A stretch of DNA of 6,384 bases from Oscillospiraceae bacterium (GCA_031266955.1 JAISAA010000213.1:1-6384); one strand, 5' to 3'; shown: positions 1-5,817, counted from the stretch's first letter. The notes: generated from the sequence alone by a model not told the origin. Program-made: numbers and translations.

Positions 1-45
1 CGTCGCGGCGCAAGCCGCGTTCCCCGTGCGCGCACGCACGTTCAA
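1..45 (-). repeat. Partial copy (window-truncated) of a dispersed GC-rich repeat
   Basis: The reverse complement of 5301-5345 aligns to 1-45 without gaps at 38 of 45 positions. The 30 bases at 16-45 differ at only two positions. The copy is inverted relative to the one at 5301-5414, and its outer end (CGTGCGTGCG read on the minus strand, ending at 40, followed by TTGAA) matches the outer end of that copy. The rest lies outside the window. It contains the palindrome GTGCGCGCAC. The repeat relationship is seen directly; a mobile nature is inferred. Confidence 0.6.
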
Positions 46-86
46 TGCCAAACGCGCCGCCCGCGTTGCGGACGGCGCGTTTGGCA
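46..86 (-). terminator. Hairpin in the 3' trailer of tRNA-Gln, probable terminator
   Basis: A perfect 14-bp inverted repeat pairs 46-59 with 73-86. After a C/A mismatch it extends by four inner pairs (61-64 with 68-71) around a GTT loop. The minus-strand transcript of tRNA-Gln would form this stem directly after, and partly out of, the tRNA 3' end: bases 82-86 are the encoded CCA, the discriminator and the last acceptor base. The sequence beyond the stem reads TTGAACG, a poor U-tract, so termination is likely but not canonical. Confidence 0.5.
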
Positions 87-155
87 GCGGGTGAAGGATT
101 TGAACCCTCACAAACAGAGTCAGAGTCTGTCGTGCTACCATTACACAAACCCGCT
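82..155 (-). tRNA. tRNA-Gln (anticodon CTG)
   Basis: The minus strand folds into a complete cloverleaf. The acceptor arms AGCGGGT (155-149) and ACCCGCT (92-86) pair perfectly over seven bases. The D arm is GTGT/GCAC. The anticodon arm ACAGA/TCTGT encloses the loop CTCTGAC, which places anticodon CTG at 123-121 and reads the glutamine codon CAG. A four-base variable loop follows, then the T arm GAGGG-TTCAAAT-CCTTC with one G-U pair. The discriminator is G (85) and CCA is encoded (84-82). Bacterial glutamine tRNAs normally have a four- or five-base variable loop, so nothing looks damaged. A consensus promoter lies about 60 bases upstream, and the transcript appears to contain only this tRNA. 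Confidence 0.96.
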
Positions 156-178
156 ACAACATTAAATTATGCCCGAAA

Positions 179-211
179 GCGCGGCGGCTATAACTTTTAT
201 TTCCGCCGCGC
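179..211. repeat. Inverted repeat in the tRNA-Gln leader
   Basis: GCGCGGCGG (179-187) and CCGCCGCGC (203-211) are perfect 9-bp complements around a 15-base A/T-rich loop. On the minus strand it sits just after the -10 box at 214-219. The expected transcription start near 207 falls inside the first arm, so only part of the stem would be in the RNA. A role as a protein site or processing signal is possible, but nothing in the sequence decides it. Confidence 0.35.
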
Positions 212-213
212 TC

Positions 214-243
214 ATTATAAACTCCGCCCGCCGCGCTTGTCAA
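214..243 (-). promoter_or_regulatory. Consensus sigma-A type promoter for tRNA-Gln
   Basis: On the minus strand a perfect TTGACA (243-238) is followed by an 18-base spacer and a perfect TATAAT (219-214). Transcription should start near 207 and read into the tRNA at 155, leaving a leader of about 50 bases. Perfect hexamers fit a strongly expressed stable RNA gene. Confidence 0.85.
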
Positions 244-267
244 GAAAAAAATGATTTTATTGCGGGC

Positions 268-415
268 CTATAGTTTTTTATACACGATTTTGCGGATCGT
301 GTCCTCGGACAGGCTGTACTCGGCGCACAGCGACTCGATGTCGGTTGCCGATGATGAAATTCCGCGCGAGCCCCAGCCCGCGCTCAGTCGCAGGGATAAT
401 GTAAAAACGATCAAG
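268..415 (-). pseudogene. Remnant of a small CD3324-like helix-turn-helix gene
   Basis: Read on the minus strand, the last part of this stretch encodes ESLCAEYSLSEDTIRKIVYK and ends at a TAG at 270-268. This resembles the C-terminal helix-turn-helix of the small clostridial regulators annotated as CD3324 family, as recalled from that family. A little upstream the same frame gives AGWGSRG. The preceding family-like piece, FYIIPATER, is only readable in a neighbouring frame (about 413-378), so a frameshift falls near 375-385. The usual spacer between the GWG region and the helix-turn-helix is also shortened. No start codon or N-terminal region is recognisable, and a TAG closes the C-terminal frame at 432-430. 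Full family members are roughly 85-90 residues and only about 50 remain here. The frameshift and decay are visible; the family name rests on motif recognition and is moderately sure. Confidence 0.55.
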
Positions 416-487
416 CAAAAGGGGAAAAGCTACGATAAATGAAGTATGGGAACAGATCACGGAGGTCAACTACATAAAGAAATCGAA

Positions 488-493
488 GAGGAG
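488..493 (+). promoter_or_regulatory. Ribosome binding site fixing the start of the ANT-APH fusion
   Basis: GAGGAG sits five bases before the ATG at 499, in a normal position for translation in Firmicutes. The start codon also overlaps a TGA (497-499) that closes a short upstream reading frame. No convincing -35/-10 pair was found between 244 and 488 on the plus strand, so the promoter of this gene is unidentified. Confidence 0.7.
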
Positions 494-498
494 TCCTG

Positions 499-2097
499 AT
501 GACGCAGAGCAAAGCAATAAAAATAATGTCCGGTGAAATCGCCGGCATACTCGCCGATAGATCACCGAGCATATATATTTGCGGCTCGGTCGCGCTCAAC
601 GATTTTAAGCCCGGTTGGAGCGATATTGATATTCTTGTCCTCACGCAAAAGGAAATGTCGCGCGAGCGGGCGGAAACGCTTGTGAACTATCGTCAAAAGC
701 TCCTTGAACGCTATCCCGGCAATCCGTACTTCCGTTTGTTCGAGGGCGGAATATTGAGCCTGAACGCCTTCGTTACGAAAGCGCCGGCCACTGTCGTCTA
801 TTGGGGAACAAGCGGACAGAGACTCGCCGATAAATATGATTTCAACAGCTTCAGTATGCTGGAGCTGCTCGACAGCGGCGTTCTGGTGTTCGGCGTCGAT
901 ATTCGCGGCGGGCTGACGCGTCCGGCATACGGTGATTTGCGCCGTGACGCCGCCCGTCATTACGACGCCGTACGCAAGCACGGAAAGGGAGTCGGTTGGC
1001 TGCTCGATATAGCCCGCTGTATTTACACCCTGCGCACGGGAAAGATCATCGCCAAAACGCGGGCGGGCGAATGGGCGTTAGAGCAAGGGTTATGCCCCGC
1101 GGCGCAGTCTTTGGAATACGCATTAAAGGCTCGCAAGGAGCCGGCGAAATACGACCGCAAGGACATCTCCGAAAAGCTTGTCGCGGATATTCAAGCGTTT
1201 GCCGACGTTTTGAAAAACGAATTCGCTTCAACCGTCGGACTGTTCGCCGAAGCCGAGCTGCGGGAGATGAGTACGTCATTCGATAAATTGACCGAAATGC
1301 AGTACAAAGACGGCGTTTCGCTGTGGCGAGTGAAGGACGGTGAACGCAGCTTCGTTTTGAAATGCTTCGACGCGGAGGATTATCGCCGGGAGATCGGGAA
1401 TTATCAAATCCTCGCGTCGCTCGGAGTCCCGACATTATCGGTCGCGGCGCATACGTCCGCGTCAATTTTACTGGAGGATATAGAACAAAGTGAGTACCGT
1501 CTGGGTATAGAATTGGATTTAGTATCCGCCGACACCGCCGCGCTCATCGCCAAATGGTACCGCAAGTTACACGAAAACGGCAAGAGCTACGCGCAGACGC
1601 ACGAACTATACGACGAAACGGACGTGATAACACCCGAGAACCTTCAAAAAGTCAAAGAAAAAACCAACACCGCCGATTTGCCGGTTTGGACGGAGATAGA
1701 AAACAATTTTGACTGTATTATCGCGGCGATAAAAGCTCCGCCGCGAACGCTGACGTATAATGATTTCTATTATACGAATCTCGCGGTCAAGCGTGACGGC
1801 GGCGCGGCGATAATGTACGATTACAATCTGCTCGGCAAGGGCTACGCTTACTCCGACGTTCGGAATGTCTGCTCGTCGCTCGGGAGCGAAGCAAAAGCCG
1901 CGTTCCTGACGGCATACGGAGCGTTTGACGAGCGGGAGATATTGGTTGACGACGTCGCGGGCGTCCTGACGACGCTGCATTTTGCCTGTAAGCGCGAGCA
2001 TTTCCCGAAATGGGCCGGCGAAACGCTGCGTAAAATGACGAGCGGTGAGCTGTCGGCGGCGGTGAGGGACTTGTTAAACGCGGAGAAACGGCGCTGA
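499..2097 (+). CDS. Fused AadA-like nucleotidyltransferase / APH-like phosphotransferase
   Basis: This 532-residue protein joins two antibiotic-modifying folds. Residues 1 to about 250 resemble AadA-type ANT(3'')/ANT(9) adenylyltransferases: the nucleotidyltransferase signature GS(29-30)...SDID(41-44) supplies the two metal-binding Asp residues 42 and 44. Glu82 in RLFEGG aligns with the catalytic base Glu87 of AadA as remembered from its structure. The stretch 172-194, including YTLRTGK and GEWAL, matches the AadA C-terminal helical domain (DUF4111). Residues about 260-532 look like an APH-family kinase: Lys288 (FVLKCF) for ATP, Glu298, the catalytic loop YNDFYYTNL with Asp422 and Asn427, and metal-binding Asp441 in MYDYN. 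All key residues are present, so both halves could be active; transfer of AMP and phosphate to aminoglycoside-like drugs is inferred. The start is set by GAGGAG at 488-493. Base composition is lower in GC than the operon downstream, which hints at acquisition. Substrates are unknown; the AadA Asp/His linked to streptomycin use appear replaced (Lys163, Gly166). Confidence 0.85.
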   Translation: MTQSKAIKIMSGEIAGILADRSPSIYICGSVALNDFKPGWSDIDILVLTQKEMSRERAETLVNYRQKLLERYPGNPYFRLFEGGILSLNAFVTKAPATVVYWGTSGQRLADKYDFNSFSMLELLDSGVLVFGVDIRGGLTRPAYGDLRRDAARHYDAVRKHGKGVGWLLDIARCIYTLRTGKIIAKTRAGEWALEQGLCPAAQSLEYALKARKEPAKYDRKDISEKLVADIQAFADVLKNEFASTVGLFAEAELREMSTSFDKLTEMQYKDGVSLWRVKDGERSFVLKCFDAEDYRREIGNYQILASLGVPTLSVAAHTSASILLEDIEQSEYRLGIELDLVSADTAALIAKWYRKLHENGKSYAQTHELYDETDVITPENLQKVKEKTNTADLPVWTEIENNFDCIIAAIKAPPRTLTYNDFYYTNLAVKRDGGAAIMYDYNLLGKGYAYSDVRNVCSSLGSEAKAAFLTAYGAFDEREILVDDVAGVLTTLHFACKREHFPKWAGETLRKMTSGELSAAVRDLLNAEKRR

Positions 2098-2102
2098 AAT
2101 TT

Positions 2103-2654
2103 TCATTGAGAAACAAACTCGGCCCCGCGCTCGGCCTTCAGCGTGACGACGGCGTCGCCGATGATGACGGTCTCATACCCGTCGTCATACGTCATGGGCG
2201 TGATAACGCCCTCCACGCATATCCAGTCGTCTAACTCGCACTCCGGCAGGTCAGAAGACGTGAACTCAAAGCCCGCGACGCCGTCGTTTCCGCAGCAGCC
2301 GGGGCCGAGGCGCGCCACGGAGTAGTACACGTCGCCGCCTTCCTCCGCGTATTCGCTGTACATCCCCTCGATGCGCACGGTCTTGCCCAAATATTCGTCG
2401 GGGTTCAGATAAATGTCGTTGCATTGCGCGATGAACATTTTTTCGCGAATTTCGATGACGCCGTCAATTTCGGCGGCTCGCACCGGAGCTATATAGGCGT
2501 CCTGCGCGTATACCGGCTGTGACGCATCGGTCTGCACAGCTTCTCCGGTTTGCGGCGGCAGAGACACGCCGCCGGGTTCCGCACCACAGCCGGAGGCGAA
2601 AGATATGGCGCACAGGGCGAGCGTCAACGCAGACGCCGAAAAAAATCGTTTCAT
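2103..2654 (-). CDS. Lipoprotein with YcgQ/DUF1980-like C-terminal domain, zinc operon member
   Basis: This is a 183-residue predicted lipoprotein. A signal peptide ends in the lipobox FASGC with the lipidated Cys23, followed by a low-complexity linker to about residue 60. Residues 65-172 resemble the soluble C-terminal domain of YcgQ/TIGR03943 (DUF1980) proteins: a DIYLNPDEYLGKTVRIEGM segment (80-98) then VARLGPGCCGNDGVAGFE (113-130) with paired Cys120-Cys121, and an OB-fold-like pattern ending near DWICVEG. In Bacillus the ycgQ-type genes belong to the zinc-starvation regulon, which fits the location here. Unlike YcgQ, no multi-helix membrane region or YcgR-like permease partner is present. 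The ATG at 2654 is chosen because AAGGAG (2667-2662) precedes it by seven bases and the lipoprotein signal starts there; an upstream in-frame extension overlaps the permease and has no such signal. It begins two bases after the permease stop, so it is probably translationally coupled. Exact role unknown; a metal-sensing or metal-delivery task is inferred. Confidence 0.8.
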   Translation of the reverse strand: MKRFFSASALTLALCAISFASGCGAEPGGVSLPPQTGEAVQTDASQPVYAQDAYIAPVRAAEIDGVIEIREKMFIAQCNDIYLNPDEYLGKTVRIEGMYSEYAEEGGDVYYSVARLGPGCCGNDGVAGFEFTSSDLPECELDDWICVEGVITPMTYDDGYETVIIGDAVVTLKAERGAEFVSQ

Positions 2655-2656
2655 TT

Positions 2657-3526
2657 TCAAGCTCCTTTTTCCGATAGATCCGTTTTCGCGCCGAATAGAC
2701 GCCGCACGCGCGCCCACGGGACGAATTTCAATATCCAAAACAGTATAAACGCCGCGATGTTGACGATCACAACGCTCGCGCCCGTCGGCGTGGCGTACAC
2801 ATACGACGAGAAAACGCCGATTAGAAAGCAGATGACGGACACCGCGACGGAGCAGACAGTCACCGTGCTGAATTTTTTGCACAGCCGCATCGACGTGAGC
2901 GCCGGGAAGATCGTCAGGCTCGAAATCAGCAGCGCGCCCATCATCCGCATACCGAGGACGATGGTAACGGCCGTCAGCAGCGCGATGAGCATATTGTAAA
3001 GCCCGGACTTAACACCCGTCGCCCGCGCGAAGTCGTCGTCAAACGTGACGGCGAAAATCTTGCTGTAGAAAAACGTGAACAAAACGAGCACGACTATAGC
3101 CAGCACGACGCTCAGACGCACGTCGGATAAGCTCATCGCCAATATGCTGCCGAAAAGGTAGTTGCAAACGTCCGTATTCATTCCCGTCGTCATAGATATG
3201 ATGACGACGCCGACGGCCATCGAGCCCGTTGAGATCAGCGCTATGGCGGCGTCGCCCTTTATTTTGCTGTTCCCGCTTATACGCAAAAGCAGAAACGCCG
3301 TCGCGACGGAGACGGGGATCGCCACCGACAGCGGCGCGAGATGCAGCGCCGTCGCCGCTGCGAGCGTGCCGAAGCCGACGTGCGAAAGCCCGTCGCCTAT
3401 CATCGAATAGCGCTTTAACACAAGGCTCACGCCGAGCAGCGCGGCGCACAGCGAGACGAGCAGCCCGACGACGAGCGCGCGCACGATAAAGCCGTACGAT
3501 AAAATCTCTCTGATCGTTTCAAGCAT
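2657..3526 (-). CDS. znuB: Zinc/manganese-type ABC transporter permease, ZnuB/AdcB family
   Basis: This 289-residue integral membrane protein has the hydrophobic pattern of ABC-3 family metal permeases, with about eight or nine predicted helices from residue 12 to 266. Family hallmarks seen are MIGDGLSHVGFG (42-53) after the first helix, the segment GMRMMGALLISSLTIFPA (192-209), which matches the cytoplasmic coupling region of ZnuB/MntB proteins, and ATPTGASVV (245-253) near the last helices. It would form the membrane channel of a metal importer driven by the ATPase encoded just upstream. The ATG lies inside the last codons of that ATPase (8-base overlap) and is preceded by a perfect AGGAGG (3540-3535) at eight bases, so the two proteins are likely made in coupled amounts. 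Zinc is favoured over manganese because of the His-rich and DUF1980-like neighbours; the metal cannot be read from the permease itself. Confidence 0.9.
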   Translation of the reverse strand: MLETIREILSYGFIVRALVVGLLVSLCAALLGVSLVLKRYSMIGDGLSHVGFGTLAAATALHLAPLSVAIPVSVATAFLLLRISGNSKIKGDAAIALISTGSMAVGVVIISMTTGMNTDVCNYLFGSILAMSLSDVRLSVVLAIVVLVLFTFFYSKIFAVTFDDDFARATGVKSGLYNMLIALLTAVTIVLGMRMMGALLISSLTIFPALTSMRLCKKFSTVTVCSVAVSVICFLIGVFSSYVYATPTGASVVIVNIAAFILFWILKFVPWARVRRLFGAKTDLSEKGA

Positions 3527-4229
3527 CGGTCGAGCCTCCTAAAAAGTTTATGCCGGCGGCGGAGGCCGTATACTCCGCCGCCGTTCCGAAGAACACCTGT
3601 TCGCGCCGCAGGTGAAGGATGTGGCTGGCGTACCGGACGGCGCTTTCTATGTCGTGGGACACCATTATCACCGTGATATCGCGCTCGCCGTTGATGAGCT
3701 CGATCTCGCGGTAAAGCTCTTGGCGGACAACGGGGTCAAGCCCCGCGGCGGGCTCGTCGAGCAGCAAAAGCTTTGACGTCGCGCACAGCGCCCGCGCGAG
3801 CAGAACGCGCTGCTGCTGCCCGCCGGACAGCTCTCTGTAGCATCTGTTTTTCAGGTTTAAGACGCCGAGGCGCGACATATTCTCCCGCGCCTCGGCCTTG
3901 TCAGAGCGCGAATAGAACGGCAGCAGCCCGCGCGAGGACAATCGCCCTGACAGCACGACCTCGTAAGCGCTCGCCGGGAAATCGCGCTGCGCCGCCGTCT
4001 GCTGCGGCAGATAGCCGATCTCGTTTTGTTTCAGGCCGTCACCCGTCAGGACGCTTCCCGACGACGGCTGCTTGAGCTTCAGCAGACCGCGCAGAAGCGT
4101 AGTTTTGCCGGAGCCGTTTTCCCCGACGATGCAGAGATAGTCTCCCCGGTCCACTTTGAAATTCAGCCCGCTGACCGCCGTAGCGCCGTCATAAGCGAAG
4201 GAAACGTCCCGGCAGGTGATAAACGCCAT
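3519..4229 (-). CDS. znuC: Zinc/manganese-type ABC transporter ATP-binding protein, ZnuC/AdcC family
   Basis: The 236-residue product is a single ABC ATPase domain with all motifs: Walker A GENGSGKT (36-43), Q-loop in GYLPQQT (Gln76), signature LSGGQQQR (134-141), Walker B LLLLDEP (154-160) with catalytic Glu159, and switch His192 in VSHD. The short length and the GYLPQ Q-loop are typical of the metal-uptake (ZnuC/MntB) branch. It would hydrolyse ATP on the cytoplasmic face to power the adjacent permease. It follows the binding-protein gene by 36 bases. A ribosome site AAGGAG (4247-4242) lies twelve bases before the ATG, slightly far, and no better in-frame start is visible because the ABC fold begins directly at residue 3. 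The last eight bases overlap the permease start. Confidence 0.94.
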   Translation of the reverse strand: MAFITCRDVSFAYDGATAVSGLNFKVDRGDYLCIVGENGSGKTTLLRGLLKLKQPSSGSVLTGDGLKQNEIGYLPQQTAAQRDFPASAYEVVLSGRLSSRGLLPFYSRSDKAEARENMSRLGVLNLKNRCYRELSGGQQQRVLLARALCATSKLLLLDEPAAGLDPVVRQELYREIELINGERDITVIMVSHDIESAVRYASHILHLRREQVFFGTAAEYTASAAGINFLGGSTDA

Positions 4230-4250
4230 ATTATTGCAGAGCTCCTTTCG

Positions 4251-4271
4251 TATCTATTGTCATATCTATTG
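4251..4271. repeat. 12-base tandem duplication at the end of the binding-protein gene
   Basis: TATCTATTG occurs at 4251-4259 and again at 4263-4271, a 12-base offset. The second copy contains the TAG stop of the znuA-like gene (4268-4266), and the first copy puts another in-frame TAG twelve bases downstream. It is a short slippage-type duplication between znuA and znuC with no obvious function beyond a back-up stop. Confidence 0.5.
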
Positions 4272-5279
4272 AAGCGCCGCTTGCAGACTGTCAACATTCC
4301 GGCTCATAATTGACAGATAGCTCTCGCCGGCCTCAAAGTCCGCCTTTGATATGTTGTGCGCGGCGTGAAGCAGACGCTTTTCCGCGCCGGTCTCTCCGGC
4401 TATCGTGTCCGCCATCTTCTCGTTCGAGAGCTCTATGTGGAATATTACGGGGATATTCTCGTCTTTGATCTTGTCGATCAAAAACGCGACCGTCGCCATC
4501 GACGCCTCCGTCTCAGTCGAGCAGCCGGGGAACGCTGCGAAGTATTCAAGGTCATACGCGTCCGCGAAATACCGGAACGGGAAGCGGTCGCCGAAGACCA
4601 TCACGCGGCGCGCCGCGTTGTCAGTGACCGCGCGGAATTCGGCGTCGAGCGCGTCGAGCTTCGCGGAATACGCCTCGGCGTTGGCCCGGTAAATGTCGGC
4701 GTTGGCGGCGTCCGCCTCGCAGAACGCGTCCGTCAGCTTCGCGACTATCAGCTTGGCGTTGCGCGGGGACGTCCAGACGTGCTCGTCGTACTCGGGGCCT
4801 TCTTCCGCCTCTTCGCCTTCTTCGGCTTCCTCCTCGTCCTGCATACCCTCGACGATCTCTTCCTCGACGACCTCTACGCAGTCCATCAGCGTTATGATCC
4901 TTATATTCGACGTGTCCATCGAGTCCAGCACGCCGTTCACCCATTCGTCGGATTCGCCGCCGACGTATATAAACGCGTCGCAGTTTTGTATCTTGATTAT
5001 ATCCTGCGCCGTCGGCTCAAACGAATGGCTCTCGGACGCGGGCGGCAGGAGCATCGTGATCTCCGCCAGTCCTCCCGCGATCTCGCGCGAAAAATCGTAT
5101 GGCGGGAATATCGTCGCTACGATACTGAGTTTTTCGGCGTCCGCGCCGGCCTGAACGGCGTCGTCAGAGACCGGGGTCCCCGCCGCGCCGGGATTTCCGC
5201 CGCAGCCCGCCGCCGTAAGCGTTAACAGCGCGGCAAGAAGCAGCGCCGCTGATTTTATAAGTCTTGTGTATTTTTTCAC
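4266..5279 (-). CDS. znuA: Metal-binding lipoprotein of the ABC importer, ZnuA/AdcA family
   Basis: This 337-residue substrate-binding protein of the cluster A-I (ZnuA/AdcA) type starts with a lipoprotein signal peptide ending TAAGC (Cys26). The mature domain opens with IVATIFPPYDF. His85 in SESHSFEPT and His167 in YDEHVW correspond to the first two metal-ligand histidines of the family. Where ZnuA proteins usually carry a His-rich flexible loop, this one has an acidic loop (139-166) with 17 Asp/Glu in 28 residues and no His. The third canonical His position appears changed: VMVFGDRFPFRYF (226-238) has Gly-Asp where HD is usual. A later HAAHN motif (305-309) may supply a ligand instead; related Clostridia proteins share this pattern as remembered. 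The start is a GTG at 5279, with GGAGG (5295-5291) eleven bases upstream. It would trap zinc outside the membrane for the permease. Metal identity is inferred from context. Confidence 0.92.
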   Translation of the reverse strand: MKKYTRLIKSAALLLAALLTLTAAGCGGNPGAAGTPVSDDAVQAGADAEKLSIVATIFPPYDFSREIAGGLAEITMLLPPASESHSFEPTAQDIIKIQNCDAFIYVGGESDEWVNGVLDSMDTSNIRIITLMDCVEVVEEEIVEGMQDEEEAEEGEEAEEGPEYDEHVWTSPRNAKLIVAKLTDAFCEADAANADIYRANAEAYSAKLDALDAEFRAVTDNAARRVMVFGDRFPFRYFADAYDLEYFAAFPGCSTETEASMATVAFLIDKIKDENIPVIFHIELSNEKMADTIAGETGAEKRLLHAAHNISKADFEAGESYLSIMSRNVDSLQAALQ

Positions 5280-5300
5280 TGTGATTTCAACCTCCGTAAA

Positions 5301-5414
5301 TTTAACGTGCGTGCGCGCACGGGAAACGCGCCGTATGGCGCGACGTCGCGCGAATACGCAACGGCGCGTAGGGGCGGATGGCGATCCGCCCGCGTTTATG
5401 CGCGCACGATTTAA
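5301..5414. repeat. MITE-like GC-rich repeat element between operon genes
   Basis: This stretch between the His-rich gene and the znuA-like gene has imperfect inverted ends (CGTGCGTGCG at 5306 and, inverted, CGTGCGCGCA ending at 5408). They are flanked by ATTTAA at both 5300-5305 and 5409-5414, which could be a 6-bp target duplication or part of the ends. Inside are the palindrome CGCGACGTCGCG (5339-5350) and the hairpin GGGCGGAT-GGCG-ATCCGCCC (5372-5391). The left end is shared with 1-45 in inverted orientation. It is non-coding and too short for a transposase, so any movement would need one supplied elsewhere. Similar GGGGCGGAT-type hairpin repeats are recalled in other Clostridia genomes; this was not checked. 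Confidence 0.55.
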
Positions 5415-5435
5415 TGTGTGTATACGCGCAAAATC

Positions 5436-5786
5436 TCAATCATTCAGGCGCACCTTGAGAGACACGAGCGAGATAAGCCGCCGCGCACCGCCGCCCCGCA
5501 CAACAGCAACGGCGGATTTCAAGCGCGGCGAAAAAAGAACCACGCCGACGGCGCCCGCCGCCGTACCGAGCGCGCAAAGGACCCCTTCCGCGAGACAAAG
5601 CTGCTCGCAGACGGCGCAGCCCCCGTCGTGCCCGTCGTGATCGTGCTCGTGATGAGCGCGCGTCAGTATAACGGCGGAGGACAGCAGCATTGCCGCCGCG
5701 ATCAGCGCGACGGCAATGCTGTAACGCGCGCGCCGCCGCCCGTGCGGCGCGCCAAATATTCTGTTCGGGCAAACGGCGCGGGACAT
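5436..5786 (-). CDS. Small two-helix membrane protein with His/Asp/Cys-rich metal-binding loop
   Basis: The 116-residue product is not a family I can name. It has a basic N-terminus (GRRRARYS, 16-23), a helix at about 22-42, a loop rich in likely metal ligands (His45, 46, 48, 50, 53, with Asp between them, then Cys57, Cys60 and Cys64), a second helix at about 68-86, and a basic, amphipathic tail. The positive residues at both ends suggest that both termini are inside and the loop outside the membrane. That would suit zinc capture or sensing next to the ABC importer. It is the first gene after the promoter at 5818-5846 and about 156 bases ahead of the znuA-like gene. ATG 5786 is chosen because AGGAA (5798-5794) lies seven bases upstream; an earlier in-frame ATG at 5846 would lie within the promoter itself. 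Metal binding is inferred from composition only. Confidence 0.7.
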   Translation of the reverse strand: MSRAVCPNRIFGAPHGRRRARYSIAVALIAAAMLLSSAVILTRAHHEHDHDGHDGGCAVCEQLCLAEGVLCALGTAAGAVGVVLFSPRLKSAVAVVRGGGARRLISLVSLKVRLND

Positions 5787-5817
5787 AACGCACTTCCTAA
5801 AAATAAGACTTTGCGAA

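Noticed and set aside
45..254. 69-residue open frame on the plus strand
   Set aside because: It runs through the tRNA-Gln gene, its hairpin and its promoter.
446..499. 17-codon frame whose TGA overlaps the fusion gene start, as a possible regulatory leader peptide
   Set aside because: The TGATG overlap is suggestive, but the frame has no well-placed ribosome site and no stalling motif or attenuator hairpin was seen.
2655..2882. In-frame 76-residue N-terminal extension of the DUF1980-like lipoprotein
   Set aside because: It overlaps the permease gene, is Arg/His-rich shadow-like sequence, and the real start has an AAGGAG site and a lipoprotein signal.
4356..5225. 289-residue open frame opposite the znuA-like gene
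   Set aside because: It is an Arg/Val-rich mirror of a clear coding gene in GC-rich DNA, with no domain or ribosome site.
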